Of a DNA stretch of 64,000 nucleotides, positions 1 through 9,446 are shown one piece after another. Under the pieces are notes generated by a model. The model saw only the letters and a program-made list of their open reading frames with translations, did not search any database and had not been told where the DNA came from. The stretch lies in assembly GCA_036845225.1 (NCBI GenBank), contig DAIUEJ010000008.1, forward strand, positions 6,640-70,639, written 5' to 3'. Each line of letters begins with the position of its first letter. The first letter of the stretch is position 1. Origin of the DNA: FEN-680 sp036845225. Lineage in GTDB: Bacteria > Actinomycetota > Geothermincolia > Fen-727 > Anoxymicrobiaceae. The position numbers and the translations under genes were made by a program.

Positions 1-57
1 GCTGTAGACTTACTCGTTCCACTCGAGAACCCTGCGTTCCGTCGTGAAAATGAACCG

Positions 58-1080
58 TCAGACAGCCCCCATCCCCCTGGCGATCCTGCCTGTGAGGTAG
101 TCAGCCGCGTGCTCCGGGGTAGTGACGTTTATCATCATCGAGGTGCCGAGCTCGAACCCGCCCGTGGTGGTCAGCTTGGGCACGAGCTCCATGTGCCAGT
201 GGTAGTAGGGGTACTCGGTCCCGTCGGTCGGGGCGGAGTGGATGTAGTAGTTGTAGGGGGGGTCGCCGAACTTGTCCCGGTAAGCCCCGAGGACCTCGCG
301 AAGCATCAGGGCGAACTCCTCGAGCTCCGGGTCGGTGATCATGTCGAACGACTCCTGGTGCGCGCGCGGGACGATCCAGACCTCGTAGGGCAGGCGTGAA
401 GCAAAAGGCGCGATGGCCACGAAGGAGCGGTTCTTGGCGATGACCCGGCGAGATATCTCGAGCTCGGCCGTGACCATCCGGCAGAACACGCATTCACCCT
501 GGCGCGAGTGGTGCCAGGAGGCGCCCGCGAGCTCCTGCTGGAGCAGGGGTGGGACGACCGGCATCCCGAACAGCTGCGAGTGCGAGTGCTCGAGGGAAGC
601 GCCCGCCTCTCGCCCGTGGTTCACGATGATGTGGACACAGCGGATGTGCGGGTCATCGGCATTGGAGCGGTACCTGTGGCGATATACGCGCAGCACCAGC
701 TCGACCTCCTCCGGCGGCATCGTCCCGAGGCTCTCGGAGTGAGACGGGCTGTGGATTATCACCTCGTGCGAGCCGTCGGCCGGCCGGCGAGGCCACAGAG
801 GCTCGGACGGGGCCGTATCCTCCCCCATGTGAAACGCGGGGAACTTGTTGGGCACCACTCGGATCTGCCATCCCGGAGCGTTGGGCTCGCCGTCGTCGGG
901 GCGGATGGCAAGCACCTCCAGAGGGGTCATTATCTCGTGCCCGGGGCAGAAAGGGCATTTCTCGGATTCGTCAGGGGTCTCCACCACGCACGGCTTCTGA
1001 AAGTCCGTCGGCCTCAGGGCGCGTTCGGTGGCAACGACCACCCACAGCCCGGTCACTATGTCCTGACGCAGTTCACCCAT
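58..1080 (-). CDS. galT: Galactose-1-phosphate uridylyltransferase
   Basis: Protein of 340 aa matching the GalT branch of the HIT superfamily, which swaps UMP between UDP-glucose and galactose-1-phosphate (Leloir pathway, cytosol). A zinc-type Cys pair (CPFC) lies near residue 43 and a second (CVFC) near 200. The nucleotidylated-His region reads SLEHSHSQ, an H-x-H-x-Q arrangement, after VNHGREAG. A later WHMELVPK segment supplies further conserved His. The ATG at 1080 is chosen over the TTG at 1083 because GGGAGG sits 5 nt upstream. Length is normal for the family. It is the last of three same-strand genes (methyltransferase, acyltransferase, galT), so a role in surface glycan sugar supply is an inference. 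No galK or galE is in the window. Confidence 0.93.
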   Translation of the reverse strand: MGELRQDIVTGLWVVVATERALRPTDFQKPCVVETPDESEKCPFCPGHEIMTPLEVLAIRPDDGEPNAPGWQIRVVPNKFPAFHMGEDTAPSEPLWPRRPADGSHEVIIHSPSHSESLGTMPPEEVELVLRVYRHRYRSNADDPHIRCVHIIVNHGREAGASLEHSHSQLFGMPVVPPLLQQELAGASWHHSRQGECVFCRMVTAELEISRRVIAKNRSFVAIAPFASRLPYEVWIVPRAHQESFDMITDPELEEFALMLREVLGAYRDKFGDPPYNYYIHSAPTDGTEYPYYHWHMELVPKLTTTGGFELGTSMMINVTTPEHAADYLTGRIARGMGAV

Positions 1081-1095
1081 CAACCCTCCCGGCTG

Positions 1096-1854
1096 TCATC
1101 GCGACCCGGCGTGATCCGCCTGCCCGAACTCCTCGTAGATATTTGCCGGACCGGCGCCCTCATACCTTCCCTCATCCCAGGCGACGTCCAGGGGGCTCCT
1201 GCGATATTTGATGATCCGAGCGGGGACTCCGCCCGAGACGGAGAAAGGCGGCACGTCCCGTGACACCAGCGACATCGCCCCTATGACGCAACCCTGGCCC
1301 ACGGTCACTCCCCTCACGATGGTGACCTTCTCCCCTATCCAGACGTTGTTCTTGATGATGACGTGCTCCTTGCGGATGCCCTGGCTGCGTATGCTCATCA
1401 TCGGGTCGATGAACCAGTGATCGAAGTCCACCACGTAGATGTTGTCGGCCCACAGGTTCTCGTCTCCGACCTCGACGTGGTTGTAGCAGTTGATGGTGTT
1501 CTTGCCGCCGAAGGTGCACTTGTGGCCGATGCGCAGCTTGCCCTCGTGCGCCCTGAACGCGCAGCCCTCTCCGATAAAGACAAAGCCCCCGATGGTGAAC
1601 TCGGCTTTCTTACCCTTGCTGATCTCGTAGTGCCTGGGCAGAAAGACAAAGCCCTCGGTCTTTATGCCGTGGTGAAGGAGCTTGAACTTGATAAAGCGGT
1701 AGACCGAGCGCCAGTAGTTCCACGAGTACATGTGGTTGCGGATGATGAAGCGTAAGTTACGTATGAGGAAGTTGCCGCCGCCGGACGGCTGCATCGGCTC
1801 GGGGACCACGGGCATCCCCTGCGCCTCGTCGCCTGTCCTTACCTCGGTCTCCAC
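1096..1854 (-). CDS. Left-handed beta-helix (hexapeptide) acyltransferase
   Basis: Protein of 252 aa with the imperfect hexapeptide repeats of LbH O-acetyl/acyltransferases: FTIGGFVFIGEGCAF, LRIGHKCTFGG, VIIKNNVWIGEKVTIVRGVTVGQGCVIGA. It closes with the typical GGVPARIIKYR C-terminal signature. Members transfer an acetyl group from acetyl-CoA to a sugar or nucleotide sugar. A longer frame runs to 1917 but would overlap the upstream methyltransferase. The GTG at 1854, with GGGGGAGG about 7 nt upstream and 20 nt after the methyltransferase stop, is the better start. The residues before the repeats are basic and aromatic (HMYSWNYWRSVYRF), suggesting membrane association. The acceptor substrate cannot be told. 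Co-transcription with galT (15-nt gap) suggests glycan decoration. Confidence 0.85.
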   Translation of the reverse strand: METEVRTGDEAQGMPVVPEPMQPSGGGNFLIRNLRFIIRNHMYSWNYWRSVYRFIKFKLLHHGIKTEGFVFLPRHYEISKGKKAEFTIGGFVFIGEGCAFRAHEGKLRIGHKCTFGGKNTINCYNHVEVGDENLWADNIYVVDFDHWFIDPMMSIRSQGIRKEHVIIKNNVWIGEKVTIVRGVTVGQGCVIGAMSLVSRDVPPFSVSGGVPARIIKYRRSPLDVAWDEGRYEGAGPANIYEEFGQADHAGSR

Positions 1855-1874
1855 CGGCCACCTCCCCCGGCGCC

Positions 1875-2792
1875 TCAGCCCTGTTTCCGGGCGTAAAGCA
1901 GCATGTTGTAGAACCACGAAGAGGGCACGAACGGGTAGATGCGCTCGTCGAGCCGGTTCAGCCTGAGGAAGGTCGAATACGACCAGTACCTCCAGCGGAA
2001 CGTTATGTTCTCCTCTTCGAGCGAGTTCTCTATCGTACGGGTTATCCAGCCCACGAAGCTGGAGAGGAACTCGTCCGACTCGAAGCGCACCTCCTCGAAG
2101 CCCGCGTCCCGCGCCACCCGGCAGACCTGCGCCGGTCGGAAAGTGTGGATGTCGACCACCTTCTCGAACTCGCGGATCTCGTGGTCGTCATCCGTTGGTG
2201 AGCCGCCCCTCCGCAGCCTGGCGGGCACGCCTCCGAAGAAACCGCCCAGCCGTGTGTACACCTTGAGCGCCGCCTGGGTGCCGTTGCGCGCGACCTGCCC
2301 CATGATGTCCCCCATCCTGGTGGGCTCGCCGGCGAGCATGCAGATCCCACCGGGCTTGAGAACGCGGTGGATCTCGGAGAGCGCTTTCGAGATGTCAGGG
2401 ATGTGGTGCAGGATGGCGTGGCCGATCACCATGTCGAACTCTTCGTCAGGGTAGTCCAGCAGCTCGAGCTCCGACTGCTTCGCCCGGACCTCGATTCCCA
2501 GCTCACGGGCGTTTCTCACGCAGGTGTCGACCATTCCCTGGCTGATGTCACACGCGTAGAGCTCGCCGACGAGGTCGTCGTAGAGGCAGAGGTTCAGCCC
2601 GACATAACCGGTCCCGCAACCGACCTCCAGGAGCTTCTCGACGCGCGGGAACGGCCCGCCGAGGGCTTTTTCGAACTTGCCGCGCACGCGCATCGCGTTC
2701 TCGCGGTCGTATTGGATGCCCCACTTCTTGTCGTACTGGTCACTCTCGACATCGTGGAACAGCTCGTTGGCTTTTCGCAGGTCGACGTCCAT
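1875..2792 (-). CDS. Class I SAM-dependent methyltransferase
   Basis: Protein of about 305 aa with the class I Rossmann methyltransferase signature. Motif I (LLEVGCGTGYVG) lies near residue 58, an acidic strand-2 end (YACDISQGMV) follows, and then FDMVIGHAILHHIPD, with HRVLKPGGICMLAGEP as the post-motif. This is the UbiE/COQ5-like Methyltransf_11 type. The C-terminal half has aromatic and basic segments and may bind lipid or glycan. The start is the ATG at 2792. The reading frame is open further upstream, but a TGC-TATCAT extended -10 ends 7 nt before this ATG, so the longer frame would not be transcribed from it. It heads the small operon with the acyltransferase and galT. The substrate is unknown. 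Confidence 0.82.
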   Translation of the reverse strand: MDVDLRKANELFHDVESDQYDKKWGIQYDRENAMRVRGKFEKALGGPFPRVEKLLEVGCGTGYVGLNLCLYDDLVGELYACDISQGMVDTCVRNARELGIEVRAKQSELELLDYPDEEFDMVIGHAILHHIPDISKALSEIHRVLKPGGICMLAGEPTRMGDIMGQVARNGTQAALKVYTRLGGFFGGVPARLRRGGSPTDDDHEIREFEKVVDIHTFRPAQVCRVARDAGFEEVRFESDEFLSSFVGWITRTIENSLEEENITFRWRYWSYSTFLRLNRLDERIYPFVPSSWFYNMLLYARKQG

Positions 2793-2799
2793 AGCGCAA

Positions 2800-2808
2800 A
2801 TGATAGCA
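2800..2808 (-). promoter_or_regulatory. Extended -10 promoter, leaderless methyltransferase start
   Basis: On the minus strand TGC-TATCAT ends 7 nt before the ATG at 2792, so transcription would begin at or within a base of the start codon. A weak -35-like CTGAAC lies about 18 bp further upstream. There is no Shine-Dalgarno. This is a leaderless arrangement, common in Actinobacteria. Confidence 0.5.
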
Positions 2809-2892
2809 CAGGGTCTGCTTGGTTCAGCGATGTTGCATCTCTTCGAGACGCACCACCGCTGTGAGGTTTGAGGCGCCAATGCGCCGTGTGGT

Positions 2893-2943
2893 CAGGATAA
2901 ATCCTGCCCAATGTGCAGACGCCGGGCACATGGCCCGGCGTCT
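2893..2943. repeat. Two small intergenic hairpins
   Basis: CAGGATAAATCCTG (2893-2906) and the perfect 11-bp inverted repeat AGACGCCGGGC / GCCCGGCGTCT with an ACATG loop (2917-2943) lie between the methyltransferase promoter and the 3' end of the acyl-CoA dehydrogenase. The second hairpin resembles the family B repeats found elsewhere in the window. It may act as a transcription boundary, but it has no T-tract. Confidence 0.5.
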
Positions 2944-2976
2944 ACCGCCGTGTCTTCTCCAAGAGTCAGTATCTTG

Positions 2977-4167
2977 TTACTGCTTGTACTCCTTGAGTCC
3001 CATCAGGTTCGCGGCGAGCACGAGGCGCTGGATCTGCGCGGTGCCCTCGTAGATCTGCATGATCTTCGCGTCCCTCATGTACTTCTCGACCGGATAGTCC
3101 TTCATGTACCCGGAGCCACCCATTACCTGGATGGCGTCCACCGTGACCTTCATGGCCATGTCGCCACAGAACGCCTTCGCGATCGAGGAGGCTGTCGAGA
3201 GCTTGCGCGCCGAGGCCTTGTCGCCCTCGGCTGCCTTGGTGGCCAGGTGTCCGGCGTGGTAGTACAGGTCGCGCCCGGCCGCGATTCCCATCAGCATGTC
3301 GGTGAGCATGAAGCTTATAGCCTGGTTCATGATGACAGGCTGGCCGAACTGCACGCGCTCCTTCGAGTACGCCAGCGACTCCTCGAAAGCCGCACGCGCG
3401 ACGCCGACGGCGAGGGCTGCGACGCCCGCACGCGTCTGGTCCAGCGTCTGCATGACGATGTAGAACGCCTTACCTACGTCGCCCAACTGGTCTTCCTTGG
3501 GGACCTTGACGTTGTCGAGGAACACTTCGGCGGTATGGGAAGCGCGGATACCAAGCTTGTCCTCGTGCTTGCCCATGCTCACGCCCTCGTAGTCTCCGCC
3601 CACTATGAAGCCGGCGAGGCCCCTGTAACCCTTCTCGGGGTCAGTGTTCGCGAAGATGGTGTAGACGTCTGCGATACCGCCGTTGGTGATGAAGCACTTG
3701 CTCCCGTTGAGCACCCAGTGGTCACCCTTGTCCGTGGCTGTGGTCTTGATGCCGGCCACGTCGCTGCCCGCCTCGGGCTCGGTCAGGCCGAACGCCGCAA
3801 GGCCGGGCTTCTTGGGGTCGCAGAGCGGCGGGAGCCACTTCTGCTTCTGCTCGTCGGTGCCCGCGATAAGGATCGGGGCGGTGGCGAGGTTGTTGGCGCC
3901 GATGCTCGTCGCCAGGCCGGCGCAGCCCCATGACAGCTCCTCGAAGACCATCGCGCTCGTCAGCGGGTCGAGGCCGCCTCCGCCGTACTCATCAGGGATG
4001 CCGGCGGTCGGGAGGCCCGCCTGCGCGGCCTTGGGAAGGATGAGGTCCTTAGGGAACTCACCTTTCACGTCCCACTCAGCAGCGATCGGTCGCAGCTCGT
4101 TCAGTGCAAAGTCGTGCGCCATGTCGACGGCGGCTCTCTGCTCTTCAGTCAACTCAAAATCAATCAC
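2977..4167 (-). CDS. Acyl-CoA dehydrogenase
   Basis: Protein of 396 aa, full length for the FAD-dependent acyl-CoA dehydrogenase family, which forms the 2,3-double bond of acyl-CoA and passes electrons to electron-transfer flavoprotein. Visible signatures are FGLTEPEAGSD near residue 125, KCFITNGG near 155, the QFGQPV segment, and the C-terminal YEGTAQIQRLVLA, whose Glu is the usual catalytic base of short-chain members. The GTG start at 4167 has AAAGGAGG 6 nt upstream. It follows an enoyl-CoA hydratase on the same strand, with its own candidate promoter and operator in the 104-nt gap. Chain-length preference cannot be read. Together with the upstream mutase it suggests branched or short-chain acyl-CoA oxidation. 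Confidence 0.93.
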   Translation of the reverse strand: MIDFELTEEQRAAVDMAHDFALNELRPIAAEWDVKGEFPKDLILPKAAQAGLPTAGIPDEYGGGGLDPLTSAMVFEELSWGCAGLATSIGANNLATAPILIAGTDEQKQKWLPPLCDPKKPGLAAFGLTEPEAGSDVAGIKTTATDKGDHWVLNGSKCFITNGGIADVYTIFANTDPEKGYRGLAGFIVGGDYEGVSMGKHEDKLGIRASHTAEVFLDNVKVPKEDQLGDVGKAFYIVMQTLDQTRAGVAALAVGVARAAFEESLAYSKERVQFGQPVIMNQAISFMLTDMLMGIAAGRDLYYHAGHLATKAAEGDKASARKLSTASSIAKAFCGDMAMKVTVDAIQVMGGSGYMKDYPVEKYMRDAKIMQIYEGTAQIQRLVLAANLMGLKEYKQ

Positions 4168-4186
4168 TCTTGTCCTCCTTTCAAAC

Positions 4187-4201
4187 CAACCAACTCGGTT
4201 G
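4187..4201. promoter_or_regulatory. Candidate repressor operator upstream of acyl-CoA dehydrogenase
   Basis: CAACC-AACTC-GGTTG is an inverted repeat within a run of CCAAC/GGTTG half-sites. It lies about 16-30 nt downstream of the predicted transcription start for the dehydrogenase, a position where a TetR-type fatty-acid regulator could block elongation. The half-sites resemble operators of TetR-family acyl-CoA regulators, but the assignment is inference. Confidence 0.35.
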
Positions 4202-4223
4202 TTGTCGAATGCAAACCCGGGTT

Positions 4224-4229
4224 ATTCTA
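4224..4229 (-). promoter_or_regulatory. -10 element (TAGAAT) for acyl-CoA dehydrogenase
   Basis: TAGAAT on the minus strand, with a weak TGGCGA 17 bp upstream as -35, between the enoyl-CoA hydratase stop and the acyl-CoA dehydrogenase start. It predicts a leader of about 50 nt that contains the CAACC/GGTTG inverted repeat and the AAAGGAGG ribosome binding site. Confidence 0.4.
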
Positions 4230-4271
4230 TCTTTTCGCAGGCTAAGTCGCCAGCGGTCCGGACCTGCGCGA

Positions 4272-5069
4272 TTATTTACCCTTGAACTCCGCCTGCCCCG
4301 GCCCCTTCTCGATGAAGGTCTTCATGCCGACCTTCTGGTCCTCGGTCGAGAAGCAGAGCGCGATACCCTGCGCCTCGATGACCAGGCCTTCGGTGATGGA
4401 GCAGTTCATGCCGCTGTTGACGGCGCGCTTCGCCATGGCCAACGCGAACGGCGGGTGCTTGGTCGCATAACGCTTCGCGACCTTCTGGGCCTCAGCGATC
4501 ACAGCCGCCCCGTCGCCCTCCACGACCCTGTCGACGAGCCCGTACTCGTGGGCTCTCTTCGCGTCGTAGAAGCGCCCGGAGAATATGAGCTCCTTCGCCT
4601 TGGCCGGCCCGATGAGGCGCGGGAGCCTCTGTGTGCCGCCGGCGCCGGGTATGATGCCCAGCAGGATCTCCGGGACTCCGATCTGGGCGGTCTCGCCCGC
4701 GAAGCGCCAGTCGCAGGCCAGGGCTAGCTCACAGCCGCCCCCGAGGGCAAAGCCGTTTATCGCCGCGATGACCGGCTTCATGACGTTCTCGAGCCTGTTC
4801 AGCGCGCCCTGGGCGCCACCGATGATCTTGGACACCAGGATCGGGGTGGCCTCGGCCATCTCCTTGATGTCCGCTCCTGCGGCGAACACTTTCTCGCCCC
4901 CGGTGACCACCACGGCGCGGACCCCGTCGTCGAACTGGAGCTCGGCTGCGCATTCGCCGATCTCGATGAAGACCTGGGCGTTAAGGGCGTTTACCTTGCC
5001 GCGTTCGAGGCGCACGGTAGCGACGTAATCTTCTATCGTGACCTTCAGGAATTCGAAATCATATGCCAT
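4272..5069 (-). CDS. Enoyl-CoA hydratase (crotonase family)
   Basis: Protein of 265 aa, standard size for a crotonase. The oxyanion-hole segments are present: VFAAGADIKEM near residue 65 and GFALGGGCELALACD near 108. The latter carries the first catalytic Glu (GGGCE). The second is in PEILLGIIPGAGGTQRLPR, so both Glu residues of classical hydratases are kept and hydration of 2-enoyl-CoA is likely. The ATG at 5069 is chosen because GGAGGTG sits 6 nt upstream; the frame is open further but unsupported. It lies between the mutase small subunit and an acyl-CoA dehydrogenase, consistent with an acyl-CoA degradation block. A family A palindrome separates it from the mutase gene. Confidence 0.92.
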   Translation of the reverse strand: MAYDFEFLKVTIEDYVATVRLERGKVNALNAQVFIEIGECAAELQFDDGVRAVVVTGGEKVFAAGADIKEMAEATPILVSKIIGGAQGALNRLENVMKPVIAAINGFALGGGCELALACDWRFAGETAQIGVPEILLGIIPGAGGTQRLPRLIGPAKAKELIFSGRFYDAKRAHEYGLVDRVVEGDGAAVIAEAQKVAKRYATKHPPFALAMAKRAVNSGMNCSITEGLVIEAQGIALCFSTEDQKVGMKTFIEKGPGQAEFKGK

Positions 5070-5120
5070 CCACAACACCTCCACATATCGAACGAGCCCG
5101 AGCAGCAACAATTCTATAAG

Positions 5121-5276
5121 AGGGGTCAGGCACCGTCCACCTTTTTGTCCACCCGAACACGCCAACAAACCCTCCGGTCTTCCTCAAAGCGGCACAATCG
5201 GTATGTGGAGAGCACGAAGCGAGTAATTGAAAGGTGGACAAAAGGGTGGACTGTGCCTGACCCCTCCAGAACCCCT
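5121..5276. repeat. Family A palindromic repeat, 33-nt arms
   Basis: The left arm (5121-5153, starting AGGGGTCAGGCACC) is matched by an inverted arm ending TGCCTGACCCCT at 5275, with only a few mismatches and about 78 nt between them. Arms ending in GGGGTCAGGCACC recur at several other intergenic sites in this window. The layout is like REP/BIME units mobilised by REP-associated tyrosine transposases, though no such transposase is present here. It lies between the enoyl-CoA hydratase and the mutase small subunit. Confidence 0.8.
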
Positions 5277-5278
5277 GC

Positions 5279-5671
5279 TCAGAGGGAGCGGACGAAATCG
5301 ACTATCTCTGAAGTCGTCGTCCCCGGCGTGAACAGCTTCGCCACGCCTTTGGACTCCAGCTCTGCGACGTCTTCCTCGGGGATGATGCCGCCCCCGATGA
5401 CCTTGATATCGGAGGCTCCCCGCTCGCGGAGCATCTCGACGACCTTCGGGAACGCGGTCATGTGGGCGCCGGACAGTATCGAGAGGCCCACCACGTCGAC
5501 GTCTTCGTCGATGGCAGCCTGGACGATCTGCTCGGGGGTCTGGTGCAATCCCAGGTAGATGACCTCCATCCCCGCGTCCCTGAGCGCGCGCGCGACGACC
5601 TTGGCCCCGCGGTCGTGCCCGTCCAGGCCCGGCTTCGCCACCAGCACTCTCTGCGTCTTCTTGTCGCTCAC
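5279..5671 (-). CDS. B12-binding small subunit of acyl-CoA mutase
   Basis: Protein of 130 aa consisting only of the cobalamin-binding Rossmann domain of the methylmalonyl-CoA mutase family. The DxHxxG motif (GLDGHDRGAKVV) near residue 18 gives the His that replaces the benzimidazole ligand of cobalt. GLSILSGAH near 62 and VIGGGIIPEED near 92 are the other cobalamin-cradle segments. It should pair with the catalytic subunit encoded just upstream (5749-7407). Two-subunit organisation is typical of isobutyryl-CoA and 2-hydroxyisobutyryl-CoA mutases and of some methylmalonyl-CoA mutases. The GTG start at 5671 follows AGGAG by 6 nt. Two family B repeats lie between the subunit genes. Confidence 0.93.
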   Translation of the reverse strand: MSDKKTQRVLVAKPGLDGHDRGAKVVARALRDAGMEVIYLGLHQTPEQIVQAAIDEDVDVVGLSILSGAHMTAFPKVVEMLRERGASDIKVIGGGIIPEEDVAELESKGVAKLFTPGTTTSEIVDFVRSL

Positions 5672-5690
5672 ATCGTCTCCTGATCTTCAT

Positions 5691-5745
5691 CTGCCGGCGG
5701 GACGCCGGCGCTACGTTTCTCTGCCGGCGGGACGCCGGCGCTACG
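5691..5745. repeat. Family B repeat, two copies
   Basis: Two identical copies of CTGCCGGCGGGACGCCGGCG followed by CTACG (5691-5715 and 5721-5745), separated by 5 nt (TTTCT). Each is a near-palindrome around GCCGGC/GCCGGC. They sit 4 nt downstream of the stop codon of the mutase large subunit. The same unit occurs at 15577, 18774 and 28921. Confidence 0.9.
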
Positions 5746-5748
5746 TAA

Positions 5749-7407
<1,659 letters not shown>

Positions 7408-7408
7408 A

Positions 7409-7984
7409 TCAGAACTCGATCCCTTCCCGCATGGGAACGCCTTTGTCGTAGCAGTGCCGCACGTTCTTCATCTCGGTTATGAGGTCGGCGCGCTCGCAGA
7501 ACTCCGCGGGCGCGTACCTGCCGGTGAGGACGATCTCGACGCCTTGCGGGCGCCCGTCGATGAGTGGCAGGACCTCATCCACGGTGAGTACGCCCAGCTC
7601 GATTGCCACGTTGACCTCGTCCAGGATGACGATGTCCCACTCGCCGCTCATGATAGCCTCGCGCGCCTGATCCAGTCCCTTGTGCGCCAGCTCGAGGTCT
7701 TCCGGTGAAGGCTCGCCTTTCTTCACAAAAGTGTCCAGCCCCGACTGGATGAGGGTGAAGCTGTCCGCGAGCTTCTTCGCGGTCTCGACCTCCCCGTAGT
7801 GGCGGCCTTTGAGGAACTGGACCATGTAGACCTTGAAGCCCTTGCCGATCGCGCGCATGGCGAGGCCTATCGCCGCGGTGGTCTTGCCTTTACCGTCCCC
7901 CGTATATACCTGTACGAGCCCTTTTTCCACGAGCCCCCCTCGCAGCCCGAAGAGGCGCGAGCACGCGTTCTTTCCGGACACCAT
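7409..7984 (-). CDS. cobO: Cob(I)alamin adenosyltransferase, CobO/BtuR type
   Basis: Protein of 191 aa that transfers the 5'-deoxyadenosyl group of ATP to reduced cobalamin, making the coenzyme used by the adjacent mutase. The N-terminal P-loop VYTGDGKGKTTAAIGLA, the MVQFLKG segment and WDIVILDEVNVAIELG are diagnostic of the CobA/CobO family. The ATG at 7984 has GGAGG 5 nt upstream. A GTG at 7930 (VEKGLVQVYTG), preceded by GAGGGGGG, would give the 173-aa form common in clostridial relatives and cannot be excluded. It is first in the mutase operon, with a -10-like TATACT 21 nt upstream of the ATG. Confidence 0.92.
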   Translation of the reverse strand: MVSGKNACSRLFGLRGGLVEKGLVQVYTGDGKGKTTAAIGLAMRAIGKGFKVYMVQFLKGRHYGEVETAKKLADSFTLIQSGLDTFVKKGEPSPEDLELAHKGLDQAREAIMSGEWDIVILDEVNVAIELGVLTVDEVLPLIDGRPQGVEIVLTGRYAPAEFCERADLITEMKNVRHCYDKGVPMREGIEF

Positions 7985-8005
7985 CACCACCTCCGGGCCT
8001 CGAAA

Positions 8006-8011
8006 AGTATA
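8006..8011 (-). promoter_or_regulatory. -10 element (TATACT) upstream of cobO
   Basis: TATACT on the minus strand, 21 nt before the cobO ATG, inside the 197-nt divergent region shared with the L,D-transpeptidase gene. No good -35 is visible. I saw no cobalamin riboswitch features in this short leader. Confidence 0.4.
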
Positions 8012-8080
8012 TCAAAAACGCGTGAGAGAACGGGATGGAGGGTATGCGCGTCGAATTATATGTGAGGCTCGCTCGATGCT

Positions 8081-8118
8081 GGGCGAGCCTCGCCCAATGC
8101 CGGGCGCCCGGGCCCGGC
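8081..8118. repeat. GC-rich tandem hairpins in the cobO / L,D-transpeptidase divergent region
   Basis: GGGCGAGCCTCGCCC (8081-8095) and GCCGGGCGCCCGGGCCCGGC (8099-8118) are adjacent perfect or near-perfect hairpins. They lie in the 5' region of the transpeptidase gene and make upstream start codons in that frame unlikely. Confidence 0.55.
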
Positions 8119-8181
8119 GGCCTGCTCGAACAAGCGGAGAGTGATTTGAAGGTCGGTACGTTGCCCGTAAAACAGACCGTG

Positions 8182-9252
8182 ATGAGCCACAGGCGGCTCA
8201 AGAAGACATACCTGTACGTGAGGCGCGCGAACGCAAAGCGCGTCGTTCTCCTGTTGTCCGGTTGCTTCCTGGCCGTCGTCCTGGTGACCCTCTTCCTGGT
8301 CCTCTTCGTGCAGGACATCGCGCTCTCGGGCAAGGTCTTCCCCGGGGTCACCATCGCCGGGAACGCCGTGACCGGGATGACGCGCGAACAGGCCGTCGCT
8401 GCGGTCAACAACACGGTGGTGGCGAAGATATCCGAGCCCCTGGTCCTCACCCACGGAGACGATACCTACAAGCTCAACTTGAGCAAGATCGGCCTCGCGG
8501 TGGACGTGAACAAGATGGTCGACGAGGCGATAAAGAAAGGCAAGCAGCAGTTCTTCCTCTCCCGGATGTGGCGCCGGTTCATGAACAAGCCCCTCAACGC
8601 GGGAATACCGGTCATCCTCAAGTACGACCAGGCCCAGCTCAAAGCTTTCATAACGAACATCGCGAACGACCTCGACTACGCCGCCAGGAGCGCGAGCGTC
8701 GACATGTCCAAGGGTTACCCCGTGATCAGCAGCTCGAAGTACGGGCGCAGCGTGCAGGAGAGCGTGCTGCTCGGCCAGGTCCAGTCCGCGCTGCCCACCG
8801 GGAAGCGCAACCTCGTCATCCCCATCGAGACCCTGAAGCCTAAGGTGACCGAGGGGGACATCGGGCCGATCGTGGTGATCAAGCAGTCGGAGCACAAGCT
8901 CTATCTGTACCAGGGAAGCAAGCTCTCCGACTCGTTCACCTGCGCGGTGGGTCAGCCGAAGTATCCCACCCCCAACGGCCAGTTCGAGATACTCGACAAG
9001 AAGAAGGACCCGTGGTGGTACCCGCCCAAGTCGGACTGGGCGAAGGACAAGAAGCCCATCCCTCCAGGGCCGGGCAACCCTCTGGGGCCTTACTTCATGG
9101 ACCTCGGGAACGGGTTCGGCATCCACTCCTCGCCGGACGAAGCGTCCCTCGGCTACTCGGTCTCGCACGGCTGCGTGAGGCTGTCCGAGTGGAGCGCGCA
9201 GCTGGTGTTCAAGGCGGTCAACAAGGGCACGCCGGTCTACATACTCCCTTAA
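8182..9252 (+). CDS. L,D-transpeptidase with N-terminal anchor and PG-binding domain
   Basis: About 356 aa. A basic N-terminus (MSHRRLKK) is followed by a single hydrophobic anchor (VVLLLSGCFLAVVLVTLFLV), so the rest lies outside the membrane. Residues about 50-230 resemble the PG_binding_4 (VanW-associated) domain, with VFPGVTIAGNAVTGMT. The C-terminal YkuD domain has the catalytic SHGCVRLS motif preceded by IHSSPDEASLG. It should form 3-3 crosslinks or attach proteins to peptidoglycan. The start is uncertain: ATG 8182 is preferred, and an in-frame TTG at 8161 after GAAGG is an alternative. The longer frame from 8035 reads through GC-rich hairpins. The stop codon lies inside the arm of a large palindrome. 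Confidence 0.88.
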   Translation: MSHRRLKKTYLYVRRANAKRVVLLLSGCFLAVVLVTLFLVLFVQDIALSGKVFPGVTIAGNAVTGMTREQAVAAVNNTVVAKISEPLVLTHGDDTYKLNLSKIGLAVDVNKMVDEAIKKGKQQFFLSRMWRRFMNKPLNAGIPVILKYDQAQLKAFITNIANDLDYAARSASVDMSKGYPVISSSKYGRSVQESVLLGQVQSALPTGKRNLVIPIETLKPKVTEGDIGPIVVIKQSEHKLYLYQGSKLSDSFTCAVGQPKYPTPNGQFEILDKKKDPWWYPPKSDWAKDKKPIPPGPGNPLGPYFMDLGNGFGIHSSPDEASLGYSVSHGCVRLSEWSAQLVFKAVNKGTPVYILP

Positions 9253-9446
9253 CTTTTTGGGGTCAGGTCCTTTTTCTTAAGTCGTAAGCGGCCGAGCGAT
9301 GCACCACTGGGGTCAGGCACCGGTGGTGCATTTTCATGCTTTGATCCAGCACACCTTCTGAAACGCACCACCGGTGCCTGACCCCAGTGGTGCATCGACA
9401 CAAATCCAGCGACTTAAGAAAAAGGACCTGACCCCAAAAAGTTAAG
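9249..9446. repeat. Nested 198-bp family A palindrome between convergent genes
   Basis: The outer arms (9249-9284 and 9410-9446) are essentially perfect complements containing GGGGTCAGGTCC. The inner arms (9298-9330 and 9365-9396) contain GGGGTCAGGCACC flanked by GGTGGTGC. The stop codon of the L,D-transpeptidase (TAA, 9250-9252) and that of the convergent MtxX-like gene (9442-9444) both lie in the outer arms. The transcripts would fold into a very stable structure and probably end there. This looks like two REP units inserted one inside the other. Confidence 0.88.

Noticed and set aside
1..57. A gene fragment at the left edge
   Set aside because: Only 57 bases lie downstream of galT, with no start codon and ribosome site that I could support.
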